A stretch of 64,000 nucleotides of DNA from Streptomyces verrucosisporus (GTDB lineage: Bacteria; Actinomycetota; Actinomycetes; Streptomycetales; Streptomycetaceae), in contig NZ_JADEYH010000019.1 in NCBI RefSeq assembly GCF_017114865.1, positions 1 to 64,000 of the forward strand, given 5' to 3'. The notes beneath the pieces were generated by a model. It made no database searches and was not told where the DNA came from. It saw only the letters and a program-made list of their open reading frames with translations. Both the position numbers and the translations under genes were made by a program. Each line of letters starts with the position of its first letter. Position 1 is the first letter of the stretch. Positions 43,952 through 52,058 of the stretch are shown in pieces.

Positions 43952-45822
43952 ACGGCCGTCAGGGGCCGGTGCCCCCCGAAGCGGCCGTCCGGCGCGGAAG
44001 CCTCCGCCGCGGGGACCTCCGGGGCGGACGGGGCGTCGGCTCTCCAGCTCCACAGCCGGCTCACCGCGTCCAGGTCCAGGGCGTGCCCCTCCTCCCACAG
44101 CCGGGCCGCGGCGGCGAGCACCGAGCGCCGGTCCTCCTCCGGGCCGCCGGGGCGGGCCGGCAGCATCGGCACCACCGCGCTGGCCTTGAGCCGTACCGCC
44201 TGGTGGCGGCGGGCGAAGGCGGTGAGGGTCTGCCGGGGGCCCGCCTCGATCAGCAGCATGTCGTCGGCCGCGAGCAGTTCGTCCAGCGCGGGCCTGAAGT
44301 ACACGGTGTCGGTGAGCTGGCGGGCCCAGAAGTCCGGCCGCAGGGCGTCCTCGGGGCTCAGCGGGCCCCCGGTGTAGCCGGAGTAGAGCGGGAGCGCGGG
44401 CGGGCTCAGCCGTACGCCGCGGTAGGCGCGCTCGACGGCCTCGGACGCCGGTGCCATCGCCGGGCAGTGGAAGGGGCTGGTGGCGGGGACGGCGACGACG
44501 GTGTGGCCGTCGGCGCGCAGCGCCGCCTCGACCTCGCCCAGCGGCTCGCACGAACCGGCCAGCATGGTCTGCCGGCCCGCGTTGACCGCGGCGATGGCGA
44601 CGTCGCCGTGCAGATACGGGCGCAGCTCCTCCTCGGAGGCTCCGACGGCGAGCATGCCGCCCGGTGGGATCTCCACCGCGTACCGCACCCGCTCGCGCAT
44701 CATGCCGACGGCGTCCGGCAGCGACACCACGCCCGTGAAGACCGCGGCGACCAGCTCGCCGGCGCTGTGGCCGAGGAACGCGGTGGGGCGCACGCCCCAG
44801 CCGAGGACGGTGCGGCCCAGCGCGTAGTCCACGGCGAAGAGCAGCGGCTGGGCGCGGCGCACGTCGTCGATGCCGATCCCCGGCGTGCGGACGGTCCCGT
44901 CGGCGAGCCAGTCGGCCCGGACGTCCTCGCCGTCCTCGCCGAACAGGTCGAGCACGGCGTCCATGGCCGCGGTGAACACCGGTTCCCGGCCGTACAGCCC
45001 GGCCGCCATCGCGGTGTGCTGGGAGCCCTGGCCCGGGAAGAGGAGAGCGACCGGGCGCGGCCTGCCGGTGGTGACGGCCTTCGCCCCGAGCACCGCCCGC
45101 GCGGCCCGTTCGCCGGTGGTGACGGCCGCGGCGCGCACCGGGCCGGGCTCCTGTCCGCAGGGCACCGCGGTGGGCAGGAGGGGGAAGGCCTCGGGGAAGA
45201 GCCGGTCGACCATCGGGCACAGCTCGCCGCGCACCCGGGCCTCGTCGGCCTCGTCCCGGCCCGACCACAGCAGCAGCCGTACGCCGCCGGGGTCGGTGCC
45301 GCGGCCGCCGTACCGCAGGGGGCGGACCACGGGCGCGTCGTCGAGGGCGCCGAGGGCGTCGGGGGTCCCGGGGGCACCGAGGGTTCCGGGGGCCTCTTCG
45401 GAGACGTCCAGTACGCCCAGCACGGATTCGCCGTCCGCGACGGCCTCGGCCGCGCGCCGCACCGCGTGTACGGTGACCGCCTCCGCCCGGGGTTCGCCGA
45501 ATCCGGCGACGAGCGCGAGGTCGACGTTCTTGGCGAGCAGTTCGCGGTGCGCCCGGCGCAGTGCGCGGCCGGGCGAGGACGCGGTGTGCACGGGGAAGCC
45601 CTCGTGCTCCGGGCCGAGGCCGGCGGCGATGCGGGCGGCGCCGACGAAGACGGCCGTACGGGCGGGCAGGTCCTTCGGCGGGCGGCCGAAGGCGCGCAGC
45701 ACCGCGGAGACGGCGGCGGCGGTGGCCGTGACCGGTTCGCCGCGGCCGGCCTCCCCGGCCGGTGCCCCCCTGGTGCTGACCGTGAGTCTGCGGACCACTG
45801 CGGTGTGTTCGGTGAGCGGCAT
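43948..45822 (-). CDS. Stand-alone acyltransferase with vestigial N-terminal ketosynthase-like region
   Basis: A 624-residue protein. The C-terminal 360 residues are a complete AT domain: GQGSQ at about 264-268, active-site GHSAGE with Ser353, and TSPFHCPAM with His452 where malonyl-type enzymes have HAFH. Residues 180-260 look like a KS-AT linker (VRLLLWSGRDE). Residues 1-170 contain pieces resembling a ketosynthase (TAVFVGAARIAAGLG, KNVDLALVAGFGE) but no catalytic Cys. It could supply malonyl or a starter acyl group to the ACPs in trans. ATG 45822 has AGGAGA. It lies behind a terminator-like hairpin after the ACP gene. Confidence 0.8.
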   Translation of the reverse strand: MPLTEHTAVVRRLTVSTRGAPAGEAGRGEPVTATAAAVSAVLRAFGRPPKDLPARTAVFVGAARIAAGLGPEHEGFPVHTASSPGRALRRAHRELLAKNVDLALVAGFGEPRAEAVTVHAVRRAAEAVADGESVLGVLDVSEEAPGTLGAPGTPDALGALDDAPVVRPLRYGGRGTDPGGVRLLLWSGRDEADEARVRGELCPMVDRLFPEAFPLLPTAVPCGQEPGPVRAAAVTTGERAARAVLGAKAVTTGRPRPVALLFPGQGSQHTAMAAGLYGREPVFTAAMDAVLDLFGEDGEDVRADWLADGTVRTPGIGIDDVRRAQPLLFAVDYALGRTVLGWGVRPTAFLGHSAGELVAAVFTGVVSLPDAVGMMRERVRYAVEIPPGGMLAVGASEEELRPYLHGDVAIAAVNAGRQTMLAGSCEPLGEVEAALRADGHTVVAVPATSPFHCPAMAPASEAVERAYRGVRLSPPALPLYSGYTGGPLSPEDALRPDFWARQLTDTVYFRPALDELLAADDMLLIEAGPRQTLTAFARRHQAVRLKASAVVPMLPARPGGPEEDRRSVLAAAARLWEEGHALDLDAVSRLWSWRADAPSAPEVPAAEASAPDGRFGGHRPLTAV

Positions 45823-45908
45823 GGGCTCTCCTGTCGGCGGCCGGATCCCCGGCGGCGGATGGCTTCGGCAAACGGGAGGCGGACTGGCTGGTGACGGGGG
45901 CTGCGGTG

Positions 45909-45930
45909 CGGACGGGGCGCGGACGGGGCG
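45909..45930. repeat. 11-bp tandem repeat upstream of the acyltransferase gene
   Basis: Two exact copies (45909-45919, 45920-45930) of CGGACGGGGCG, 87 bp upstream of the acyltransferase start. The sequence does not resemble the SARP heptamers found elsewhere in the cluster, and no -10 hexamer lies at the right distance. Confidence 0.6.
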
Positions 45931-45961
45931 CGCGGCGTGGGCAGGGCGCGGGGAAGGGAGC

Positions 45962-45996
45962 GGCCGCCCTGCCGGAGAGCGTTCGGCAGGGCGGCC
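45962..45996 (-). terminator. 13-bp hairpin after the ACP gene
   Basis: Arms 45962-45974 and 45984-45996 are perfect complements with a 9-base loop, 10 bases after the ACP stop on the minus strand. It would end or attenuate the KS-CLF-ACP transcript before the acyltransferase gene. Confidence 0.75.
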
Positions 45997-46006
45997 CGGG
46001 GCCGGC

Positions 46007-46282
46007 TCAGGCGGGGGAGGCCTGGCCGGAGTTGACGAGGTCCAGCAGGGCGCCCGGCGTCTCGGCGTCGACGACCGCGTCGTCCGGTATCGCGATCCCG
46101 TACTCGCGCTGGATCTGGCCGATGACCTGGAGCAGGGCGAGGGAGTCGTAGCCGAGGTCGATGAACGGGGTGTCCCGGACATCGCCGTCCAGGTCCACGC
46201 CCTCCTCCTCGCCGGCGCTCTCGCGCAGCATCCGGGTCAGGTCCGCCAGGGTCACCTCGGTCTTCGTGGTGGTCGTGGACAT
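46007..46282 (-). CDS. Type II polyketide synthase acyl carrier protein
   Basis: A 91-residue ACP. The phosphopantetheine serine is in DLGYDSLALLQVIGQIQREYGI, the typical type II PKS form, and the helix-rich flanks (LADLTRMLRESAG, TPGALLDLVNSG) fit the fold. ATG 46282 follows AGAGGAA. It is third in the canonical KS-alpha/CLF/ACP minimal PKS order. It holds the growing polyketide chain; activation requires the cluster's own phosphopantetheinyl transferase or a housekeeping one. Confidence 0.95.
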   Translation of the reverse strand: MSTTTTKTEVTLADLTRMLRESAGEEEGVDLDGDVRDTPFIDLGYDSLALLQVIGQIQREYGIAIPDDAVVDAETPGALLDLVNSGQASPA

Positions 46283-46354
46283 GTTGGTTCCTCTCTGTGA
46301 TGTGCGTGGATGCGCGGTGCGTGTGGGGGGGTCGGGGGCCGGTGGGCCCGGTTC

Positions 46355-46410
46355 GGTGGTCCGGTCCAGGTGGTCCGGTCCGGGTGGTCCGGCTCAGGTG
46401 GTCCGGCTCA
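46355..46410. repeat. 14-bp tandem repeat (x4) running into the CLF stop codon
   Basis: Four units start at 46355, 46369, 46383 and 46397 with core GGTGGTCCGG at exact 14-bp period. The last unit contains the CLF stop codon (46408-46410), and traces continue into the coding end. On the coding strand the two units nearest CLF begin with TGA. Confidence 0.85.
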
Positions 46411-47682
46411 GTGGGCCCGGCGCAGGACGAGCGCCGCGTTGAAGCCGCCGTGGCCGCGGGCCAGCACCAGCGCGGTGCGCAGGTCCGCCTCGCGGGCGCC
46501 GGTGACCAGGTCGATCCGGTGGCCGGGGTCGGCCTCGGCGACGCCCGCGGTCGGCGGGATGACGCCGTCGCGCAGTGCCAGCAGCGCGGTGGCCGCGTCC
46601 AGCGCGGCGCCTCCGGCCAGCAGCCGCCCGGTCATGCTCTTGGGCGCGGTGACCGGTACGCCGCGGGCGCCGAAGAGTTCCTCCAGCGCCTTCGCCTCGG
46701 CCCGGTCCAGCTCGGGGGTGCCCGCCGCGTCGGCGAAGACGACGTCGACGTCCGAGGGGGTCAGGCCGGCGTCGGCCAGGGCGTTCTCGGCGGCCCGGCG
46801 CAGCGCGGGGGGCCGCCCGCTGCCGGGGGCGGGGTCGAGGCCGGCGGCGTAGCCGGCGACGGTGCCGTAGACGTGCTCGGCGCCGCGCTCCCGGGCGGAC
46901 TCGGCGTCCTCCACGATGAGGATCGCCCCGCCCTCGCCCGGCACGTAGCCGCTCGCCTCCGCCGAGAAGGGCAGATAGGCGCGGGAGGGGTCGGAGACGG
47001 TGCTCATCAGGCCGGAGGCGATCTGCGGGACCCAGCCCCAGGGGCACAGGGCCGCGTCGACACCGCCGGTGACGACCATGGGCACGCCCTTGCGGACGTG
47101 GCGGCGGGCGTGGCCGATGGAGTCGACGCCGCCGGCCTGCTCGGTCAGCAGCACCCCGCTGGGGCCGCGCATCTTGTGGCGGATGGAGATCTGGCCGGTG
47201 TTGACGGCGTAGAACCAGGCGAAGGACTGGTACGCGCTGACGTACTCCTTGCCCTGGCTCCACAGGTTCTGCAGCTCGCGCTGGCCGAACTCCACCGCGC
47301 CGCCGGAGGCGGCGGTGACCACGCCCATGCCGTACTCGGGCAGGTCGCCGGGGACGATGCCGGCATCCGCCACGGCCCAGTCGGCCGCGGTGAGCGCCAG
47401 GCGGGTCATGTGGTCGGTCTGCGGCATCAGCCGGCTGGGGATGTGCTCCTCGGCGACGTAGCCGGGGACCTCGCCGCCGACGGTGGAGGGGTACTGGGAG
47501 GGGTCGAAGCGGGTGACGCGCCCCAGGCCGCTCTCGCCGGCCAGGGTGGCCCTCCAGTAGTCCTCGGTGCCCAGGCCGTTGGGTGCTGCGATGCCCAGGC
47601 CGGTCACGACCGCGGTGGTCCGTGCGCCCGGCACGGTCGCCGCCGCGGGCCGTACCGCCGGCGCCGTCGGTGTCGCTGTCAT
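46408..47682 (-). CDS. Type II PKS chain-length factor (KS-beta)
   Basis: A 424-residue ketosynthase-like subunit that pairs with KS-alpha, decarboxylates malonyl-ACP and sets chain length. The KS active-site Cys is replaced by Gln182 in GVLLTEQAGGVDSIGHA, the hallmark of CLFs. Other KS features are VVTGLGIAAPNGLG and the C-terminal GHGGFNAALVLRR. ATG 47682 overlaps the KS-alpha stop as ATGA, giving the usual equimolar coupling. Chain length cannot be predicted safely from the sequence alone. Confidence 0.96.
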   Translation of the reverse strand: MTATPTAPAVRPAAATVPGARTTAVVTGLGIAAPNGLGTEDYWRATLAGESGLGRVTRFDPSQYPSTVGGEVPGYVAEEHIPSRLMPQTDHMTRLALTAADWAVADAGIVPGDLPEYGMGVVTAASGGAVEFGQRELQNLWSQGKEYVSAYQSFAWFYAVNTGQISIRHKMRGPSGVLLTEQAGGVDSIGHARRHVRKGVPMVVTGGVDAALCPWGWVPQIASGLMSTVSDPSRAYLPFSAEASGYVPGEGGAILIVEDAESARERGAEHVYGTVAGYAAGLDPAPGSGRPPALRRAAENALADAGLTPSDVDVVFADAAGTPELDRAEAKALEELFGARGVPVTAPKSMTGRLLAGGAALDAATALLALRDGVIPPTAGVAEADPGHRIDLVTGAREADLRTALVLARGHGGFNAALVLRRAH

Positions 47683-48947
47683 CGGGCACTCCTCTCCGGC
47701 CGGGCGAGCAGCATGGCGCTCTGGAAGCCGCCGAAGCCGCTGCCGACGCTGAGCACCGTGTCGGTCTTCCGCTCCCGGGCTGTCAGCGGGATGTAGTCGA
47801 GGTCGAGTTCGGGGTCGGGCTCGTGCAGGTTGGCGGTGGGCGGCAGGACGCCGTGCTCCATCGCCAGGGCGCAGGCGGCGATCTCCAGGGAGCCGATGGC
47901 GCCCAGCGAGTGGCCGATCATCGACTTGATGGAGCTGACGGGGGTGGCGTACGCGTGGTCGCCCAGGCTGCGCTTGAAGGCGCCGGTCTCGTGGCGGTCG
48001 TTCATCTTGGTGCCGGAGCCGTGGGCGTTGATGTAGTCGATCGCCGTCGGGTTCAGGCGGGCCTCGTCCAGGGCGGCGTCGATGGCCTCGGCCATCTCGC
48101 GGCCGTCGGGCTTGAGGCCGGTCATGTGGTAGGCGTTGCAGCGGGCGGCGAAGCCCGCGATCTCCGCGTAGATATGTGCCCCGCGCCTGCGGGCGCTCTC
48201 CAGTTCCTCCAGGACCAGGATCGCCGCGCCCTCGCCCAGGACCAGCCCGCTGCGGGTCCGGTCGAAGGGGCGGCAGGCGCTCTCGGGGGTGTCGTTGCGG
48301 GGCGTGGTGGCGTGGATGGCGTCGAAGCAGGCCGAGGTGATGGGCGAGATCGGCGCCTCCGTCGCGCCCGCGATCATCACGTCGCAGGTGCCCTCGCGGA
48401 TCAGCTCGACCGCGTGGCCGAGCGAGTCCAGGCCGGAGGTGCAGCCGGTGGAGACCACCGCGGCCGGGCCCTCGGCGCCGGCCTCCTGCCCCACCTCTGC
48501 GGCCATGGAGCTGGGCACGAAGTGGCGGTACAGCTCGGGCACCGCGTACTCGTGGTCGACGTTCCACTTGCGGCCGCCGTCGCTGACCACCACGTACTCG
48601 CGCTCCAGGCTGGTGGTGCAGCCCACCGCGCTGCCGAGCGAGGTGCCGATCCGGGACGGGTCCAGGGCGGAGACGTCCAGGCCGCTGTCGGCCAGCGCCT
48701 CGCGGGTGGAGACGACGGCGAACTGGGCGGCCCGGTCGAGCCGGCGGATCTCCTGCGGGCTCAGGCCCGCCGCCGCGGGGTCGAAGTCGCACTCGGCGGC
48801 GACCCGCGAGCGGAAGGGGGAGGCGTCGTAGAAGGAGATCGTGCGGGTCGCGGTGCGTCCCGCGGTGAGCAGCTCCCAGTACTCCTTGACGCCGACCCCG
48901 CCGGGGGCGACGACGCCCAGACCTGTGATCACGACTCTGCGTACCAC
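47679..48947 (-). CDS. Type II PKS ketosynthase alpha
   Basis: Catalytic ketosynthase of the minimal polyketide synthase, 422 residues. Nucleophile Cys169 lies in VVSTGCTSGLDSLGHA; His309 in INAHGSGTKMND and His346 in SMIGHSLGA complete the triad. The C-terminus has VGSGFGGFQSAMLL. GTG 48947 has GGGGAGG at 7 bases. A 10-bp hairpin lies 23 bp upstream and a SARP-type promoter about 215 bp upstream, implying a leader of about 200 nt. It heads the KS-CLF-ACP transcript. Confidence 0.97.
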   Translation of the reverse strand: MVRRVVITGLGVVAPGGVGVKEYWELLTAGRTATRTISFYDASPFRSRVAAECDFDPAAAGLSPQEIRRLDRAAQFAVVSTREALADSGLDVSALDPSRIGTSLGSAVGCTTSLEREYVVVSDGGRKWNVDHEYAVPELYRHFVPSSMAAEVGQEAGAEGPAAVVSTGCTSGLDSLGHAVELIREGTCDVMIAGATEAPISPITSACFDAIHATTPRNDTPESACRPFDRTRSGLVLGEGAAILVLEELESARRRGAHIYAEIAGFAARCNAYHMTGLKPDGREMAEAIDAALDEARLNPTAIDYINAHGSGTKMNDRHETGAFKRSLGDHAYATPVSSIKSMIGHSLGAIGSLEIAACALAMEHGVLPPTANLHEPDPELDLDYIPLTARERKTDTVLSVGSGFGGFQSAMLLARPERSAR

Positions 48948-48970
48948 CGCTTACCTCCCCTTCGACGGGA

Positions 48971-48994
48971 CCGGATGCCGCTGTCGGCATCCGG
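48971..48994 (-). promoter_or_regulatory. 10-bp leader hairpin before KS-alpha
   Basis: CCGGATGCCG (48971-48980) and CGGCATCCGG (48985-48994) are perfect complements around a 4-base loop, just upstream of the KS-alpha ribosome site. It lies inside the predicted long leader and could stabilise the mRNA or control translation. Confidence 0.6.
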
Positions 48995-49160
48995 CGGTTG
49001 GAACTGTGCGGGCCACTGCCGTTCCCTTCGTCCGTGACGCTCTCGTGGCGCTTGCTGAGGGTTTCGGCGGCCGGGGCGGTTCGGGGTTCGGTCCCTCCCC
49101 GCCCCGGTGCCGGGCCGGGCGGCCGCCCGCTCGTGACGTGCCGCCGCTTCCGGTGAACTC

Positions 49161-49203
49161 ATGGTTGGAGCCGCCCCTAGACGGGGACTCGCGCCTGCCT
49201 GGA
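49161..49203 (-). promoter_or_regulatory. SARP-type promoter for the KS-alpha operon
   Basis: On the minus strand three heptamers at 11-bp period, TCCAGGC (49203-49197), GCGAGTC (49192-49186) and TCTAGGG (49181-49175), are followed after exactly 8 bp by AACCAT (49166-49161) as a -10 candidate. This matches the known geometry of SARP targets. The -10 is weaker than in the companion promoters. Between it and KS-alpha no convincing gene is present. Confidence 0.65.
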
Positions 49204-49243
49204 CGGGCCGGCGGCCACCGCTTTCGAGGGGGGCGTCCGCGCA

Positions 49244-50923
49244 CTACAGCGGGACGTTGCCGTGCTTGCGTTCGGGCAGGTCGGCCTGCTTGCGGCGGAG
49301 CATGGCCAGGGAGCGGGCCAGGACCCGCCGGGTGTCGGCGGGGTCGATGACGTCGTCGACCAGGCCGCGTTCGGCCGCGTAGTAGGGGTGCATCAGCTCG
49401 GACCTGTACTCCTCGACCAGTTCCGCCCGGGTGGCCTCGGGGTCGTCGGAGGCGGCGATCCGCCGCCGGAAGACGACGCCCGCCGCGCCCTCGGCTCCCA
49501 TCACCGCGATCTCGTTGGTCGGCCAGGCGTAGGTCAGGTCGGCTCCGATGGACTGGGAGTCCATGACGATGTACGCGCCGCCGTAGGCCTTGCGCAGGAC
49601 GACGGAGACGCGCGGCACGGTGGCGTTGCAGTACGCGTACAGCAGCTTGGCGCCGTGCCGGATGATCCCGCCGTGCTCCTGGTCCACCCCGGGCAGGAAG
49701 CCGGGCACGTCGATCAGGGTCACCAGGGGGATGTTGAAGGCGTCGCAGGTGGAGACGAACCGCGCGGCCTTCTCGGAGGCGTGGATGTCCAGCACGCCGG
49801 CGAGCTGCTGGGGCTGGTTGGCCACCACGCCCACCACCTGACCGTCGATGCGCGCCAGCGCGCACACCACGTTGCGCGCCCAGGCCTCGTGCACCTCGAA
49901 GTACTCGCCGTCGTCGACGATCTCCTCGATCACCGCGCGCACGTCGTAGGCGCGGTTGCCGTCGGCGGGGACGAGGTCGGCCAGGGCCTCGCAGCGCCGG
50001 TCGGCCGGGTCGCCGCCGCGTACGGCGGGCGGCAGTTCCCGGTTGTTGGCCGGCAGCATCGACAGCAGGTAGCGCACGTCCTCCAGGCACTCGGCCTCGT
50101 CGTCGTGGGCGAAGCCGGCCACCCCGGAGACCGCGGCGTGCGCGTCGGCGCCGCCCAGCCCGTTGTGGGTGATCTCCTCGCCGGTGACCGCCTTGACCAC
50201 GTCGGGCCCGGTGATGAACATCTGCGAGGTGTCGCGGACCATGAACACGAAGTCGGTCAGCGCCGGGGAGTAGGCCGCCCCGCCCGCGCACGGGCCCAGC
50301 ATCACCGAGATCTGCGGGATGACGCCGGAGGCGGCGGTGTTGCGGCGGAAGATGCCGCCGTAGCCGGCCAGCGCCGTCACACCCTCCTGGATGCGCGCGC
50401 CGGCCCCGTCGTTGAGGGACACCAGCGGCGCTCCCGCGGCCCGCGCCAGGTCCATGACCTTGTGGACCTTGGCGGCGTGGGCCTCGCCCAGGGCTCCGGC
50501 GAAGACGCGGAAGTCGTGGGCGTAGGCGAAGACGGTGCGGCCGTGGACAGTGCCCCAGCCGGTGACCACGCCGTCGCCGTGCGGTTTGCGGTCCTCCAGG
50601 CCGAAGCCGGTGGCGCGGTGGCGGCGCAGCGGCTCGATCTCGGTGAAGGTGCCCTCGTCGAAGAGGACCTCCAGCCGCTCGCGGACGGTGAGCTTTCCCT
50701 TGGCGTGCTGCCGGCGGGTGGCGTCCGGGTCGGGGCCCCGGCCCACCTCCTCCTTGAGCCGGAGCAGTTCCGCGGTGGCCCGGCGCAGGTCGGGTCCGGG
50801 TTCCGCCATCCGCTCCGGCCCCCGGCCCGGCTCCAGCTCCAGGTCCAGGTGCTGGTTCCGGTCCTGGTCCGGGGCGGTCCGCGATGCCGGCGCACTCGTC
50901 GTGATGTCGTCGAGGATCGTCAT
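49244..50923 (-). CDS. Acyl-CoA carboxylase beta subunit (AccB/PccB family)
   Basis: A 559-residue carboxyltransferase making malonyl-CoA (or methylmalonyl-CoA) with a biotinylated alpha subunit. Seen: LNDGAGARIQEGVTALAGYGGIF, GPCAGGAAYSPALTDF, DVPGFLPGVDQEHGGIIRHGAKLLYAY. In the segment KAYGGAYIVMDS the specificity position is Ile452; in S. coelicolor AccB has Ile and PccB Asp, so acetyl-CoA is likely accepted. ATG 50923 has no ribosome site and lies 6 bases after a TACGTT -10, so it is probably leaderless. Its epsilon partner is at 62768-63013. No alpha subunit is in the window. Confidence 0.95.
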   Translation of the reverse strand: MTILDDITTSAPASRTAPDQDRNQHLDLELEPGRGPERMAEPGPDLRRATAELLRLKEEVGRGPDPDATRRQHAKGKLTVRERLEVLFDEGTFTEIEPLRRHRATGFGLEDRKPHGDGVVTGWGTVHGRTVFAYAHDFRVFAGALGEAHAAKVHKVMDLARAAGAPLVSLNDGAGARIQEGVTALAGYGGIFRRNTAASGVIPQISVMLGPCAGGAAYSPALTDFVFMVRDTSQMFITGPDVVKAVTGEEITHNGLGGADAHAAVSGVAGFAHDDEAECLEDVRYLLSMLPANNRELPPAVRGGDPADRRCEALADLVPADGNRAYDVRAVIEEIVDDGEYFEVHEAWARNVVCALARIDGQVVGVVANQPQQLAGVLDIHASEKAARFVSTCDAFNIPLVTLIDVPGFLPGVDQEHGGIIRHGAKLLYAYCNATVPRVSVVLRKAYGGAYIVMDSQSIGADLTYAWPTNEIAVMGAEGAAGVVFRRRIAASDDPEATRAELVEEYRSELMHPYYAAERGLVDDVIDPADTRRVLARSLAMLRRKQADLPERKHGNVPL

Positions 50924-50929
50924 CGGGCG

Positions 50930-50961
50930 AACGTAGGAACGCCGCCTAGAGGTCGGCTGGA
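50930..50961 (-). promoter_or_regulatory. SARP-type promoter for the carboxylase beta gene
   Basis: Heptamers TCCAGCC (50961-50955) and TCTAGGC (50950-50944) are spaced by 11 bp, then exactly 8 bp separate them from the -10 TACGTT (50935-50930). The ATG follows after 6 bases, so transcription should begin at the start codon. The geometry matches the carboxylase epsilon promoter base for base in spacing. Confidence 0.75.
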
Positions 50962-50978
50962 GCAGTCGCCGGGCCGTT

Positions 50979-51007
50979 TCCTCGCCCGTGCCTCGCCCGT
51001 GCCTCGC
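50979..51007 (-). promoter_or_regulatory. Distal triple heptamer array behind the SARP gene
   Basis: Three heptamers on the minus strand, GCGAGGC (51007-51001), GCGAGGC (50996-50990) and GCGAGGA (50985-50979), each 11 bp apart, end 18 bp upstream of the proximal SARP box. No good -10 lies 8 bp downstream, so this is read as an auxiliary binding array or a relic. Confidence 0.5.
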
Positions 51008-51024
51008 CGGCCTGCCGGAGCCGG

Positions 51025-51819
51025 TCAGCGCACCGCGTGCGCCGTGGCGTCCAGCTGCGGGTCGCCGGAGAGCACCGCGTGGTGCAGGCGCTGGAGCTTC
51101 GGCGAGGGCTCCATGCCCAGCTCCTCGATGAGCGTGTTGCGCAGCCGCTGGTAGGCCTCCAGGGCCCGCCAGGAGTTGCCGGAGCGGTGCAGGGCCACCA
51201 TCAGCTGGGCGCAGAAGTTCTCGTGCATGGGGTGACGGGCCGACAGCACCCTGAGTTCGGGCACGAGTTCGGTGTGCCGGCCCAGCCGCAGGTCGGCGTC
51301 GATGCGGCGTTCCAGGGCCGCCATCCGGTCCTCGTCCATGCGCAGGACCTCCAGCTCCAGGACGCCGCCGACCCGCACGTCCACCAGCGCGGGGCCGTGC
51401 CACATCTTCAGCGCGCGGCCCAGCATCTCGGAGGCCGTACGGTCGTCGCCGGCGTCGTGGGCGGCCCGGCCGGACGCGGCGAGCTGCTCGAACTCCTGGA
51501 CGTCCACCTGGCCGGGCTGCACCTGGAGCAGGTAGCCGCCGTGCTGGGTGACCAGTACGTCCTTGGCCTCCCGCGCCGGATCGCCCTCCAGCGCCACCGC
51601 GATCCTGCGGCGCAGCTGGAGGATGTAGGTCTGCAGGGTGGTGGCGGCGCTGCGCGGGACGTTCTCGCCCCAGATCTCCTCCATAAGAGTCGGCACGGTC
51701 ACCACGTGATCGGCCTGGAGGGCGAGCAGTGCGAGGATCTGCCTCGGCTTGGCGGCGCTCGGAACCACAGACACTCCCCGCTCCACCGCCGTGAGCGGAC
51801 CCAGAACCTTGATCTCCAT
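51025..51819 (-). CDS. SARP-family transcriptional activator
   Basis: A 264-residue Streptomyces antibiotic regulatory protein: an OmpR-like winged helix (MEIKVLGPLTAVERG ... KPRQILALLALQADHVVTVPTLMEEIWGENVPRSAATTLQTYILQLRRRI, in that order) followed by the bacterial transcriptional activation domain (EFEQLAASGRAAHDAGDDRTASEMLGRALKMWHGPAL). Length matches the ActII-ORF4/DnrI class. ATG 51819 has GGGGAG at 8 bases. It is the likely pathway activator; matching binding sites are found at four cluster promoters. It is divergent from the precursor-peptide gene. Confidence 0.95.
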   Translation of the reverse strand: MEIKVLGPLTAVERGVSVVPSAAKPRQILALLALQADHVVTVPTLMEEIWGENVPRSAATTLQTYILQLRRRIAVALEGDPAREAKDVLVTQHGGYLLQVQPGQVDVQEFEQLAASGRAAHDAGDDRTASEMLGRALKMWHGPALVDVRVGGVLELEVLRMDEDRMAALERRIDADLRLGRHTELVPELRVLSARHPMHENFCAQLMVALHRSGNSWRALEAYQRLRNTLIEELGMEPSPKLQRLHHAVLSGDPQLDATAHAVR

Positions 51820-52058
51820 GGTGTGCTCTCCCCTTGTCGAGCCCATTCCGCCGGCGGTCCGCCTGGCGGTTCCTCTCGGAGCATTGAGTGAGGCTCGCAC
51901 GGTGCGGGAGCGGCGCACAGTGAGGCGCTCATGAGCGCGGTCGTGAAAATCTCATGGGCCGGTGGTGAACACCGCACTGGGCTCCCGGGTGGCATGGCTC
52001 ACACAATCATCACGATTGATTCGAATGCTCGGCCGTCCGACTCACAGGGGGTCTTCAC

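Noticed and set aside
45909..45930. 11-bp repeat before the acyltransferase as a fifth SARP site
   Set aside because: The unit lacks the CxAG core and no hexamer resembling a -10 lies 8 bp downstream.
48929..49162. 77-codon frame upstream of KS-alpha
   Set aside because: Its ATG overlaps the predicted -10 of the SARP promoter, it lacks a ribosome site, is very Arg/Pro-rich and runs over the KS-alpha start.
51820..52058. SARP box for the precursor/YcaO genes
   Set aside because: I looked on both strands for heptamers at 11-bp period with a -10 at 8 bp and found none that fit, so co-regulation of the peptide module by the SARP is not claimed.
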